64,000 bases of DNA from Bog-473 sp963707835 (GTDB lineage Bacteria > Actinomycetota > Acidimicrobiia > Acidimicrobiales > RAAP-2), in the NCBI GenBank assembly GCA_963707835.1, contig CAVPRI010000002.1, forward strand, positions 620,001-684,000, written 5' to 3'. Made by a program: the position numbers and the translations under genes. The notes beneath the pieces are model-generated. The model was not told the origin of the DNA. It worked only from the letters and a program-made list of their open reading frames with translations, and did not search any database. This document shows, one piece after another, positions 52,389 through 60,612 of this stretch (position 1 is its first letter; every line of letters begins with the position of its first letter).

Positions 52389-52419
52389 CCGTGTGAGCCT
52401 CACCGGACTCACTTCACGG
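52389..52419 (-). promoter_or_regulatory. PyrR-binding RNA hairpin upstream of pyrR
   Basis: The transcript reads CCGU, GAA bulge, GUGAG, loop UCCGGUGAGG, CUCAC, ACGG. The segment AGUCCGGUGAGGCU agrees with the PyrR recognition sequence AGUCCnGnGAGGCU. The hairpin ends three bases before AGGAGGAG. No terminator follows, so translational repression (as in mycobacteria) is more likely than attenuation. Confidence 0.75.
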
Positions 52420-52432
52420 TCGGTCGAAGACT

Positions 52433-52834
52433 CTAGCGCGGGCCCACTCCGGCCGAGATCGCCGAGAGGACACCGTTGACGAAGCCCCCCGACTCGTCCG
52501 TCGAGTACTCCTTGGCCAGCTCGACGGCCTCGTCGATCACCACCGCCGACGGCGGGCCGTCGGGATCGAGCAGCTCTGCCGCCGCCAGGCGCAGGATCAG
52601 GCGGTCGACCACCGCCATGCGATCGAGGGGCCAGTTCTGCGATGCCGCGGTGATACGGCGGTCGACGTCGTCACGGGCGTCCACGGCGTGCTCGACCAGG
52701 GCGCGGACGTAGGGGTCGGGCGGCACGGCGAGGCCGTCGAGCACCTCGCGGGCGTCGGTGTCCTTCATCTCAGCCTCGTAGAGCAACGAGAGTGCTCGCT
52801 CGCGCTGCTGGTGGCGCGGGGAGGAGTCGGTCAT
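52433..52834 (-). CDS. nusB: Transcription antitermination factor NusB
   Basis: 133 residues, all-helical: RHQQRERALSLLYEAEMK, NWPLDRMAVVDRLILRLAAA, and VVIDEAVELAKEYSTDESGG, the NusB signature. It binds boxA RNA with NusE in rRNA antitermination; the rrn operon of this window is a likely target. It lies 38 bp after efp. Confidence 0.95.
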   Translation of the reverse strand: MTDSSPRHQQRERALSLLYEAEMKDTDAREVLDGLAVPPDPYVRALVEHAVDARDDVDRRITAASQNWPLDRMAVVDRLILRLAAAELLDPDGPPSAVVIDEAVELAKEYSTDESGGFVNGVLSAISAGVGPR

Positions 52835-52872
52835 GTACCGCTGCTCACTTCCGGCCTCGACCCCACACGCCG

Positions 52873-53433
52873 TCAGGCGCGGGTGAGGTACTCGCCCGAG
52901 CGCGTATCGACCTTGATCACGTCGCCGGTGTTCACGAACAGCGGCACCTGGACCACCAGGCCGGTCTGCAGGGTGGCGGGCTTGCGGGCGCCCGACACCC
53001 GATCGCCCTGTATCCCGGGTTCGGTCTCGGTCACCGTCAGCCCGACAGCGGCCGGGAGGTCGACACCGACGATCTCGCCCTCGTACATCTGCAGGATGGC
53101 CTCGTCGCCTTCCTTGAGGTAGTTGGGTGCGTCGCCGAGCGAGTCGGGCGACGTCGTCATCTGCTCGTAGCTCGACGTGTCCATGAAGACGTAGTCGGCG
53201 CCGTCCCGGTAGAGGAACTGCATGTCGCGCTTGTCGATGATGGCCTGCTCGAGCTTCTCGTCGGCCCGGTAGGTACGCTCGATCACCGCGCCACTGCGCA
53301 CGTTCTTGAGCTTGGTCCGCACGAACGCCCCACCCTTGCCCGGCTTGACGTGCTGGAACTCGACGACGCTGAACAGGCCCTCGGGCAGGTCCAGGCTCAT
53401 GCCGTTCTTCAGGTCATTGGTCGAGACTGCCAT
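52873..53433 (-). CDS. efp: Elongation factor P
   Basis: 186 residues. The loop VKPGKGGAFVRTKLKN carries the Lys that is modified in some bacteria. EGEIVGVDLPAAVGLTVTET starts the second OB domain. EF-P relieves stalling at proline runs. Its ATG lies 20 bp inside the end of the aminopeptidase gene, with AAAGGA as Shine-Dalgarno. Confidence 0.96.
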   Translation of the reverse strand: MAVSTNDLKNGMSLDLPEGLFSVVEFQHVKPGKGGAFVRTKLKNVRSGAVIERTYRADEKLEQAIIDKRDMQFLYRDGADYVFMDTSSYEQMTTSPDSLGDAPNYLKEGDEAILQMYEGEIVGVDLPAAVGLTVTETEPGIQGDRVSGARKPATLQTGLVVQVPLFVNTGDVIKVDTRSGEYLTRA

Positions 53434-54589
53434 GGATGTCCTTTGTGAATCGGGTCAGGGGACGAGCGCCGTCCTCGGTGACGACCAGGGTGTCCTCCAC
53501 GCGGACGCCGCCATGACCGGGGACGTAGACACCGGGCTCCACGGTGACGACGAAGCCGGGAGCGAGGATAGCAGTGCCCAGTTGGCTGACCGATGGGGCC
53601 TCGTGGATGTCGAGGCCCACCCCGTGGCCCGTCCCGTGCTCGAAGCGCTCGGCCCACCCGGCCTCGGCGATGACCTGCCGGCACACGTCGTCGATCGATT
53701 TGGCGCTGACCCCGGGGCGCACCGCGGCCGCACCGGCGGCCTGCGACGTCTGCACCACCTCGAAGATGCGCGCAAGCTCGCCCTCCGGCTCGGCCCCCAC
53801 GCAGAACGACCGGGTCATGTCGGAGCGGTAGCCCTCCACGATGGCGCCGAAGTCGACCACCACCGGGTCCCCCACACCGATACGGCGCACGCCGGGATGG
53901 TGGTGGGGCTTGGCCGAGTTCTCACCCGAGGCCACGATGGTGTCGAACGCGGTGCCCTCGGCCCCGCCCCGCCGCATGGCGGTGTCCAGCTCGAGCGCGA
54001 ACTGCTCCTCGGTGACCCCTTCGGCCATGAGGGGGAGGACCTCGAACAGGGCGGCATCGGCGATGGCGGCCGCCCGCTCCATGCGCGCCAACTCGGTGGC
54101 GTCCTTGCACTGCCGGAGCGCCTCGACCACGTTGGCGGTGGGCACCAGCCGCTCACCACCGAGCAGCTCGGCCCAGGCGCGCTGTGCGCTCCAGCTCACG
54201 TCGTCCGCCTCGAGGCCCACACGGGTGAGGCTGTGCCCCTCGAGGCAGGCCCGCGCCGCGGCACGCTGGTCGGCCAACGAGCCGATGACGATCTCGACGT
54301 CGGCGCCCGCCCCAGCCCGGTCCACCTGCTCGGACGACTGCGCTCGGTACCGCCCGTCCGTGGTGAGCACGGCGCCGGCGGGGGTCACCGTCAGCACGCC
54401 GGCCGACCCGGAGAACCCGGTCAGGTACCGCACGTTGGCCAGCGTGGTGACCACCAGCGCATCGATCCCGTGCTGGTCGAAATCGGAGCGCAGGCGATCG
54501 ATGCGGCCGGCCACGGTGATCGGCGGCAGAGTGGCCCCGGCCGGGGTGTAGGGGTTGGTCTCGGGTGCCGGTCCGGCGTTCGACGTCAT
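53414..54589 (-). CDS. pepP: Xaa-Pro aminopeptidase family metallopeptidase (M24)
   Basis: 391 residues. The creatinase N-domain (NVRYLTGFSGSAGVL) precedes the M24 core with metal ligands in VVDFGAIVEGYRSDMTR, HGTGHGVGLDIHEAP, VTVEPGVY and GVRVEDTLVV. It removes N-terminal residues before proline. Its place beside efp, conserved in many bacteria, links both to proline-containing peptides. The ATG overlaps the aroQ stop (ATGA). Confidence 0.92.
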   Translation of the reverse strand: MTSNAGPAPETNPYTPAGATLPPITVAGRIDRLRSDFDQHGIDALVVTTLANVRYLTGFSGSAGVLTVTPAGAVLTTDGRYRAQSSEQVDRAGAGADVEIVIGSLADQRAAARACLEGHSLTRVGLEADDVSWSAQRAWAELLGGERLVPTANVVEALRQCKDATELARMERAAAIADAALFEVLPLMAEGVTEEQFALELDTAMRRGGAEGTAFDTIVASGENSAKPHHHPGVRRIGVGDPVVVDFGAIVEGYRSDMTRSFCVGAEPEGELARIFEVVQTSQAAGAAAVRPGVSAKSIDDVCRQVIAEAGWAERFEHGTGHGVGLDIHEAPSVSQLGTAILAPGFVVTVEPGVYVPGHGGVRVEDTLVVTEDGARPLTRFTKDIHGSLDQ

Positions 54590-55050
54590 GACGTGCTCGC
54601 GCTCCCTTCCTCCCGGCCGCTCACCAACGCGGCCGCCGCGTCGACGGCCAGCTCGTAGCCCAGGCCACCGAACCCGGCCACCACTCCCGCCACCACCGGG
54701 GCGAGGACCGAGGTGTGGCGGAAGGGCTCACGAGCGGCGGGGTTCGAGAGATGCAGCTCGACGGCAGGACCGTCGAACGCCGCCACGGCGTCGTGCAGCG
54801 ACCACGAGGTGTGGCTGAGGGCTCCGGCGTTGATCACCAAGGCGTCGGCCCGGCCCCGTGCCGAGTGGACCGCCTCGATCAGGTCCCCCTCGTGGTTGCT
54901 CTGGAGATGCTCGAGCTCGAGCCCGTGGCGGCGTGCCGCCCGCTCGGCCCGCGCCACGTGGTCCTCGAGCCTCTCGATCCCGTAGACCGCCGGCTCTCGT
55001 TCGCCCAGCAGGTCGAGGTTCGGTCCCGACAGGAGCAGGATCAGGCTCAC
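54586..55050 (-). CDS. aroQ: 3-dehydroquinate dehydratase, type II
   Basis: 154 residues from GTG 55050, overlapping the aroB stop by 4 bp. LLLSGPNLDLLGEREPAVYG with the catalytic Tyr, LQSNHEGDLIEAVH, and ALVINAGALSHTSWSLHDA with VELHLSN later define the type II enzyme. It dehydrates 3-dehydroquinate in the shikimate pathway. Confidence 0.95.
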   Translation of the reverse strand: MSLILLLSGPNLDLLGEREPAVYGIERLEDHVARAERAARRHGLELEHLQSNHEGDLIEAVHSARGRADALVINAGALSHTSWSLHDAVAAFDGPAVELHLSNPAAREPFRHTSVLAPVVAGVVAGFGGLGYELAVDAAAALVSGREEGSASTS

Positions 55051-56087
55051 GGTTGGGCACCCATCGCTGCCAGGGTAGCGACCACCTCGGCAGCATCGAC
55101 GCCACGGACCGGCTCGATCCCGTCGGGCCCGTCGAGCACGAACGTGAGGTCCTGCTGGGCCTTCTTGTCGCGGCCCATGAACGAGAGCAGCTCGGCGGCT
55201 CCCACGCCCGGCGGGAGCTCGGTCGGGAGCTCGAAGCTCGCCAACACGGCGCGGTGCTGGTCGACGCGGTCGTCGTCGATGCGGCCCAGCCGGCGGGCCA
55301 GGAGCGCGGCGAACAGCAACCCCACGGCCACGGCCTCGCCGTGGCGCAGGTCCCACTCGTGGTGCGCGCTGAGCGCCACGCCCTCGAGGGCGTGGCCCAA
55401 GGTGTGGCCGTAATTGAGCACCATCCGCCGGCCCGATTCGCGCTCGTCCTCGGCGACCACGGCGGCCTTGATCCCGACGCACCGGGCCACCTGCTCCTCG
55501 ATCGGCTGATCCGCCTCCGGCGCGTCGCCGAGGAATGCGTACTTGGCCACCTCCCCCCGCCCGCACGCCCACTCGCGCAGCGGGAGCGAGGCCAGTGTCT
55601 CGGTGTCGCAGAGCACGGCGTCGGGCTGCCAAAAAGCGCCCACCAGGTTCTTGCCCTCGGGCAAGTTCACCCCCGTCTTGCCGCCGATGGCCGCGTCCAC
55701 CTGCGCCAGCAGCGTCGTGGCCACGTTCACGTACGCGGTGCCGCGGTGGAAGGAGGCAGCCGTGAAGCCGGCCACGTCGGTCACGATGCCGCCACCCACG
55801 GCGATGACCACGTCGGCCCGCGAAACCCCGCGGCGCGCCAGCCGGCGGGCCAGCTCCTCCACCGTCGACAGTGTCTTGGCGTCCTCGCCGTCGGGGATGA
55901 GGCACAGCTCGGTGGGAACCCCCGGATCAAACCCCGCGAGCCAGCCGGCGTCGACCACCGCCTGCTGGGAGACGACGGCGGCACACCGCGCCCCCGGTGG
56001 GACGAAGCGCGCCACCTCGTGACGGGCACCCGGCCCGACCAGGACCGGACAGGACCGCCCCGGCAGCTCGACCGAGAGCGCGCGCAC
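55047..56087 (-). CDS. aroB: 3-dehydroquinate synthase
   Basis: 346 residues. NAD and metal motifs are clear: AVGGGIVTDVAGFTAASF, TTLLAQVDAAIGGKTGVNL, and NYGHTLGHALEG with the metal His. It cyclises DAHP. It lies 9 bp after aroK and overlaps aroQ. Confidence 0.96.
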   Translation of the reverse strand: MRALSVELPGRSCPVLVGPGARHEVARFVPPGARCAAVVSQQAVVDAGWLAGFDPGVPTELCLIPDGEDAKTLSTVEELARRLARRGVSRADVVIAVGGGIVTDVAGFTAASFHRGTAYVNVATTLLAQVDAAIGGKTGVNLPEGKNLVGAFWQPDAVLCDTETLASLPLREWACGRGEVAKYAFLGDAPEADQPIEEQVARCVGIKAAVVAEDERESGRRMVLNYGHTLGHALEGVALSAHHEWDLRHGEAVAVGLLFAALLARRLGRIDDDRVDQHRAVLASFELPTELPPGVGAAELLSFMGRDKKAQQDLTFVLDGPDGIEPVRGVDAAEVVATLAAMGAQP

Positions 56088-56096
56088 TGGCGACCG

Positions 56097-56633
56097 CTAC
56101 TCGCTCTGGGCCGGCGCCACGGCGTCAGTGCGGACCACATCGAGCACACGCGCCACGACGGCATCGGGGGACAGGCCGTCGACGTCGACCACGGCGTCCG
56201 CCACCGCCGCATAGAGGGGGGCCCGCTCGGTCTCGAGCCGGACGACGGCCGCGGCCGGGTCGTCCTCGAGCAGCGGCCGGCCGGAACCGTCACCGACCCG
56301 CGCGGCCAGGGTCTCGGGACGGGCACGCAGCCACACGACGGTGCCGCTACGGGTGAGCAGGGCGCGGTTGGCCGGGTCGAGAACCGCCCCTCCGGCCACC
56401 GAGACCACCGAGGGGGCCGTCTCGGCACAGGCGGACGCCAACACCTCGGCCTCGGCGCGGCGGAACGCAGCCTCGCCGTCACGGGCGAACAACTCGGGAA
56501 CGGTGGCCCCGGTGGTGGCCTCGACGTCGGCATCGGAGTCCCGGTAGGACCACCCCAGCCGGCGGGCCAGCAACCGACCCGTGGTCGTCTTGCCTGCACC
56601 CATCATCCCGACCAGCAGCACTCGCCCGTTCAT
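56097..56633 (-). CDS. aroK: Shikimate kinase
   Basis: 178 residues. The P-loop is LLVGMMGAGKTTTGRLLA, the shikimate Asp lies in YRDSDADVE, and the substrate loop reads VAGGAVLDP, where most relatives have GGGA. RPLLEDDP is the lid region. It phosphorylates shikimate. The ATG overlaps the aroC stop (ATGA). Confidence 0.94.
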   Translation of the reverse strand: MNGRVLLVGMMGAGKTTTGRLLARRLGWSYRDSDADVEATTGATVPELFARDGEAAFRRAEAEVLASACAETAPSVVSVAGGAVLDPANRALLTRSGTVVWLRARPETLAARVGDGSGRPLLEDDPAAAVVRLETERAPLYAAVADAVVDVDGLSPDAVVARVLDVVRTDAVAPAQSE

Positions 56634-57838
56634 GGCGTGACGGAGGCGGCAGCGGGGGCCTGGCCTCCTACCGCAGAGGGCGTGGTACCGAGCGAGGCCA
56701 GGTAGCCGTCGCGGTTGCGCACCACCTCGGCCAGCGAGTCGCCGCCGAACTTGCGCAGCGCCTCGTCGGCCAGGACCAGCGCGGTCATGGTCTCGGCGAC
56801 CACCCCCATGGCCGGCACCGCCGTGACGTCGGTCCGCTCCTTGAAGCTGACCGTGGATTCCTTGGTCACCATGTCGACCGTCTCGAGGACCGGCCGGTTG
56901 AGCGTGGCCAGCGGCTTCATCGCCACGCGGGCCACCACCAGCGAGCCGTTGGAGATTCCCCCCTCGATACCCCCGGCCCGGTCGGTCGGTCGCACGTAGC
57001 CTCGCCCTTCGTCGTAACGGATGGCGTCGTGCGCCTCCGAGCCACGTCGCCTGGCGTTGTCCCAGCCGTCACCGATCTCGACGGCCTTCACCGCCTGGAT
57101 CGACATGAGCGCCTGGGCCAGTTTGGCGTCGAGCTTGCGGTCCCAGTGCACGTGGCTCCCCAGGCCGACCGGGACCCCGTAGGCCAGGACCTCGGCCACC
57201 CCACCGAGCGAGTCACCCACCTTGGCCGCGTCTTTCACCGCGGCGATCATGGCCTTCTCGGCCACCGGGTCGAGGCACCGGACCGCGCTGGCATCGACCA
57301 CGCGCAGGTCCGCCGGCCCTGGGCGCACACCGTCGGGGGAGGTTGCGGCCTCGCCCAGCACGACCACATGGCTGACCACCGACACCCCTAGGTGGCCGAG
57401 CAGGAGCTTGGCCAGCGCGCCGGCAGCGACCCGGGCGGCCGTCTCGCGGGCCGAAGCCCGCTCGAGCACGTCGCGAGCGTCGGCGAAGCCATACTTGAGC
57501 ATCCCGGGCAGGTCGGCGTGACCCGGCCGTGGCTGGGTCAGCACCTTCGAGGGGACGCCCGGTTCGGGCGACATGTCCTCGGTCCACTTGGGCCATTCCG
57601 TGTTGGCAATCTCAATGGCGACCGGCGACCCCAGGGTGCGCCCGTGGCGGATCCCCCCGAGGAGGGTGATCTCGTCGACCTCGAAGCGCATACGGGGGCC
57701 GCGGCCGTACCCGAGCCGACGGCGCGCCAGCTCGCCGGCGATGTCGGAGGCTTCAACGGGAAGCCCGGCGGGCAGGCCCTCGACCACGACCACCAGGGCA
57801 CGGCCATGGGATTCGCCGGCAGTCAGGAATCGCAACAC
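56630..57838 (-). CDS. aroC: Chorismate synthase
   Basis: 402 residues from GTG 57838. MLRFLTAGESHGRALVVVVE, RRLGYGRGPRM, GRETAARV-like SARETAARVAAGALAK, and GGIEGGISNGSLVVARVAMK are diagnostic. It needs reduced FMN and makes chorismate. TAGCGT lies exactly six bases before the GTG, so it heads the leaderless aroCKBQ-pepP-efp-nusB series. Confidence 0.96.
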   Translation of the reverse strand: MLRFLTAGESHGRALVVVVEGLPAGLPVEASDIAGELARRRLGYGRGPRMRFEVDEITLLGGIRHGRTLGSPVAIEIANTEWPKWTEDMSPEPGVPSKVLTQPRPGHADLPGMLKYGFADARDVLERASARETAARVAAGALAKLLLGHLGVSVVSHVVVLGEAATSPDGVRPGPADLRVVDASAVRCLDPVAEKAMIAAVKDAAKVGDSLGGVAEVLAYGVPVGLGSHVHWDRKLDAKLAQALMSIQAVKAVEIGDGWDNARRRGSEAHDAIRYDEGRGYVRPTDRAGGIEGGISNGSLVVARVAMKPLATLNRPVLETVDMVTKESTVSFKERTDVTAVPAMGVVAETMTALVLADEALRKFGGDSLAEVVRNRDGYLASLGTTPSAVGGQAPAAASVTP

Positions 57839-57844
57839 GTTGCC

Positions 57845-57850
57845 ACGCTA
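57845..57850 (-). promoter_or_regulatory. -10 element of the aroC operon (leaderless)
   Basis: TAGCGT on the minus strand, six bases (GGCAAC) before GTG 57838. No Shine-Dalgarno. The 93-bp gap to the upstream NifU-like gene holds nothing else certain. Confidence 0.6.
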
Positions 57851-57931
57851 CCGGACGGCTCCCTCCCGCTTGAGCTGGGCTGGCGTCGGGCAGACGTCGT
57901 CGGGCGGGACCGCCCAGCGGCCGGCGCCGAC

Positions 57932-58627
57932 CTAGGCGTAGAAGGGGTTCTCGCCGCTGCCGTGGTCGGTCACGTCGACCACGCTCTTGAGTCCCGAGAC
58001 CTGCTCGAGGAGGGTGCGCTCGATTCCTTGGCGCAGCGTCATCTGCGACATGGAGCATCCCTGGCAACCACCCGACAGCCGCAGGTAGGCCGTCCCGGCG
58101 TCCTCGTCGAGTGCCACCAGATCCGCCCGCCCACCGTGACTGGCGATGGAGGGGTTGACGTCCTGCTCGAGCACGGACACGGCCTGGCGGGCCAGGGGCC
58201 CGGAGAGGCCGAGCGCGAGTACCTCGGGCGGTACCCCTGGAGCGGCCTCCTCGAGGGTGGGGCGGTTGGGGTTGACCAGGACCAGGCCGCCCCCACCCTC
58301 CTCGGACCACTCGAGCCGGGCCCCGCGCAACCGATCGACGCTCCCGGACGGGACGACCACGTGCAGCTCGTCCTCCGCGTGGTGGACGTCGCCGTCGTCG
58401 GCGTCGGAGATGGCCTGGAAGTAGAGGTCGTAGACGAAGGTGCCGGCCTGGACGCCGCGGACCTCGAGCCACAGCGCCAGGGACGCAGGGTCGGGCTCGT
58501 TGTCGATCGCCTCGCGCACCACGGCGTGGGCCTTGGGCGTGAGGGTCACCACCGCGCCGGGCTCACCGACCGGAGCCTCCTCGGAAGTCTCGGTCGTCGT
58601 CGCTGTGGATGCCGGGGTCGCTGCCAT
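57932..58627 (-). CDS. NfuA-like iron-sulfur carrier (HesB-like N-domain, NifU C-domain)
   Basis: 231 residues from ATG 58627. The N-terminal 40 residues are low-complexity Ala/Thr/Glu. A HesB/IscA-like domain without its cysteines follows (TLTPKAHAVVREAIDN). The C-terminal NifU domain has the cluster-binding CxxC in LSGGCQGCSMSQMTLRQGIE (Cys 188 and 191). NfuA proteins carry 4Fe-4S clusters to target enzymes. TAGACT lies seven bases before the ATG. It is divergent from the Cys-rich gene at 58680. Confidence 0.85.
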   Translation of the reverse strand: MAATPASTATTTETSEEAPVGEPGAVVTLTPKAHAVVREAIDNEPDPASLALWLEVRGVQAGTFVYDLYFQAISDADDGDVHHAEDELHVVVPSGSVDRLRGARLEWSEEGGGGLVLVNPNRPTLEEAAPGVPPEVLALGLSGPLARQAVSVLEQDVNPSIASHGGRADLVALDEDAGTAYLRLSGGCQGCSMSQMTLRQGIERTLLEQVSGLKSVVDVTDHGSGENPFYA

Positions 58628-58634
58628 GGCCGCG

Positions 58635-58640
58635 AGTCTA
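58635..58640 (-). promoter_or_regulatory. -10 element of the NfuA-like gene
   Basis: TAGACT on the minus strand, seven bases before ATG 58627. Back-to-back with the plus-strand element at 58668. Confidence 0.5.
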
Positions 58641-58667
58641 CGGGTTCGGGCCGTGTGCACCGCGCTG

Positions 58668-58673
58668 TAACGT
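58668..58673 (+). promoter_or_regulatory. -10 element of the Cys-rich protein gene (leaderless)
   Basis: TAACGT, exactly six bases before ATG 58680. Only 27 bp separate it from the minus-strand -10, so the two promoters overlap in their upstream parts. Confidence 0.55.
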
Positions 58674-58679
58674 GCCCCG

Positions 58680-59429
58680 ATGGCGCGCATCCCGACCGAC
58701 ACCCACGAGTGGATCAGCTTCGAGGACGACGAGGAGGAGCGCACCTGGGTCTTCGACGTGACCTTCCTCACCAGCAACTGGACCTGCATCTTCGGGAACG
58801 GCTGCCTGGGGGTGCTGACCGGACCGGCACCCGAGCTGGTGCAGGGGTGCTGCAGCTACGGCGCCCATCTCGTCGACAAGAAGGACGCCCGCCGGGTGGC
58901 GAAGATAGCCGCCACCCTCACGCCCGAGGAGTGGCAGAACCACGGAACCAAGAAGAGCGTGATCCAGGTCAACAAGGCTGGCGAGACCGTGACCCGGGTG
59001 GTGCACGACGCGTGCATCTTCCTCAACCGGCCCGGGTTCCCGGCCGGGCCGGGCTGCGCCTTCCACATCGCGGCCACCCGGCGGGGCGTCAACCCGATGA
59101 CCCTCAAGCCCGAGGTCTGCTGGCAGCTGCCCCTTCGACGCGAGGACCAGGTCGACGACGAGGAGGGCCATGTCACCTCGGTGATCCGACAGTGGGACCG
59201 CCGGCACTGGGGCAAGGGCGGACGGGAGTTCCATTGGTGGTGTACCGAGGGCCCCGAGGCCTTCGTCGGGAGCCGTCCCGTCTACGAGGAGATGGCGTCC
59301 GAGCTCACGGAGATGGTCGGGCCCAAGGTCTACAAGCGATTCGTCGCCCTCATGCGTGATCGCGAGCAGCTCCGGGAAGAACGTGTGGCACTCCCCCATC
59401 CCGCCGTACGCACCCGTACCTCGCCCTAA
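58680..59429 (+). CDS. Conserved Cys-rich protein of unknown function
   Basis: 249 residues, no signal peptide or membrane segment. Cysteines cluster: Cys36 and Cys42 (NWTCIFGNGCLGVL), Cys57-58 (VQGCCSYGAHL), Cys112 and Cys126 (ACIFLNRPGFPAGPGC), Cys147 and Cys188. Their spacing with conserved-looking Gly and aromatic residues suggests a metal or iron-sulfur site, recalling YkgJ/DUF3109-type proteins, though I cannot assign the family. It shares a divergent promoter region with the NfuA-like gene. Function unknown. Confidence 0.75.
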   Translation: MARIPTDTHEWISFEDDEEERTWVFDVTFLTSNWTCIFGNGCLGVLTGPAPELVQGCCSYGAHLVDKKDARRVAKIAATLTPEEWQNHGTKKSVIQVNKAGETVTRVVHDACIFLNRPGFPAGPGCAFHIAATRRGVNPMTLKPEVCWQLPLRREDQVDDEEGHVTSVIRQWDRRHWGKGGREFHWWCTEGPEAFVGSRPVYEEMASELTEMVGPKVYKRFVALMRDREQLREERVALPHPAVRTRTSP

Positions 59430-59496
59430 GCAACCGGCGGGAGTTACCGCACCACGTGGCGCCGCCGATCACTGCCTGCCGATCGGTGGCCGCCGA

Positions 59497-60612
59497 TCAC
59501 TGTTCGTGCACGACGACGCCGCGAATGTTGCGACCCTCGAGCATGTCGTCGACAGCCGTGTTGACGTCCTCGAGCCGGTAGCGCCGGGTGATCAACTCGT
59601 CGAGCTTGAGCCTCCCGGCCCGGTACAGATCGAGCTGACGCCGGATCTCGAGAGCCGGGCTGCCCATGCCGAAGAGGGAGCCTTGGATGCGCTTCTGGAA
59701 AGCGGTCAACAGCATCAGGTTGACCGGCACGTCCAACATGGTTGCCGCGTCGGCCATCCCGGTGACCACGACGGTGCCTCCCTTGCCGACGGCGTTGAAG
59801 GCCTCGGCGACGTGGTGCCCGGTCACCCCGTCGAGGGTCAGCACGGCGCTGTCTGCCCCCTGCCCGTCGGTGATCGAGCGGGCCACCTCCGCCGCGTCGG
59901 CCATGGAGGCAAAGGTGTGCGTGGCACCGAGCTTGGCTGCCACCTCGAGCTTGAAGGGGACCAGGTCCACGGCGATGACCGCCACGGCACCCGCCAGCGC
60001 CGCGCCCTGGACCGCGTTCATGCCCACGCCGCCCACGCCCATGACGATCACCGTGTCGCCGGGACGGACGCCCGCCGCATGGATCGACGAACCGAGCCCT
60101 GTCCCGACACCGCAGCCCAGGAGGCAGATCGTGTCCAAGGGAAACTCCTCGGGGACCTTCACCACGGACAGCTCGGAGACGGTGCTCCAGGCCGAGAACG
60201 ACGAGACGTGCATCAACTGGCACACGTCACGCCCGTCGACGTGCATGCGATAGGTGCCGTCGAGCTGGGGCCCGCGCTCGAGCGACGCTCCGGCCTGGCA
60301 GAGGTTCTGACGGCCGGACGCGCAGTACCGGCACCGTCCGCAACTGGGAATGAAGCTGGTGACCACGTGATCACCAGGCCGGACCGAGGTGACCGCACGG
60401 CCGACCTCCTCCACGATCCCACCCCCTTCGTGGCCGCCACACAGCGGGAGCACGGTCTCATGGGTGCCGAGGTTGTAGTGCGCGTCGCTGTGGCACAGTC
60501 CTGACGCCACCATCCGGACGAGGACCTCGTGGTCCTTCGGCGGATCCACGTCGACTTCGCACACCTCCCAGCGGCCCGGCGACTCGAAGAGCAGGGCGGC
60601 GCGGGACTTCAC
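59497..60612 (-). CDS. NDMA-dependent-type zinc alcohol dehydrogenase
   Basis: 371 residues. Catalytic zinc region GLCHSDAHY and CGGHEGGGIV, structural zinc cysteines CGRCRYCASGRQNLC, and the NAD motif GVGGVGMNAV. The layout follows actinobacterial alcohol dehydrogenases of the NDMA-dependent group with tightly bound NAD; the group is inferred. GTG 60612 overlaps the P450 stop by one base (TAGTG), so both are co-translated. The pair suggests hydroxylation followed by oxidation of one substrate. Confidence 0.88.
   Translation of the reverse strand: MKSRAALLFESPGRWEVCEVDVDPPKDHEVLVRMVASGLCHSDAHYNLGTHETVLPLCGGHEGGGIVEEVGRAVTSVRPGDHVVTSFIPSCGRCRYCASGRQNLCQAGASLERGPQLDGTYRMHVDGRDVCQLMHVSSFSAWSTVSELSVVKVPEEFPLDTICLLGCGVGTGLGSSIHAAGVRPGDTVIVMGVGGVGMNAVQGAALAGAVAVIAVDLVPFKLEVAAKLGATHTFASMADAAEVARSITDGQGADSAVLTLDGVTGHHVAEAFNAVGKGGTVVVTGMADAATMLDVPVNLMLLTAFQKRIQGSLFGMGSPALEIRRQLDLYRAGRLKLDELITRRYRLEDVNTAVDDMLEGRNIRGVVVHEQ

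Noticed and set aside
57902..57915. Terminator after the NfuA-like gene (GGGCGG/CCGCCC)
   Set aside because: The stem is only five to six pairs with no U-tract; too weak to call.
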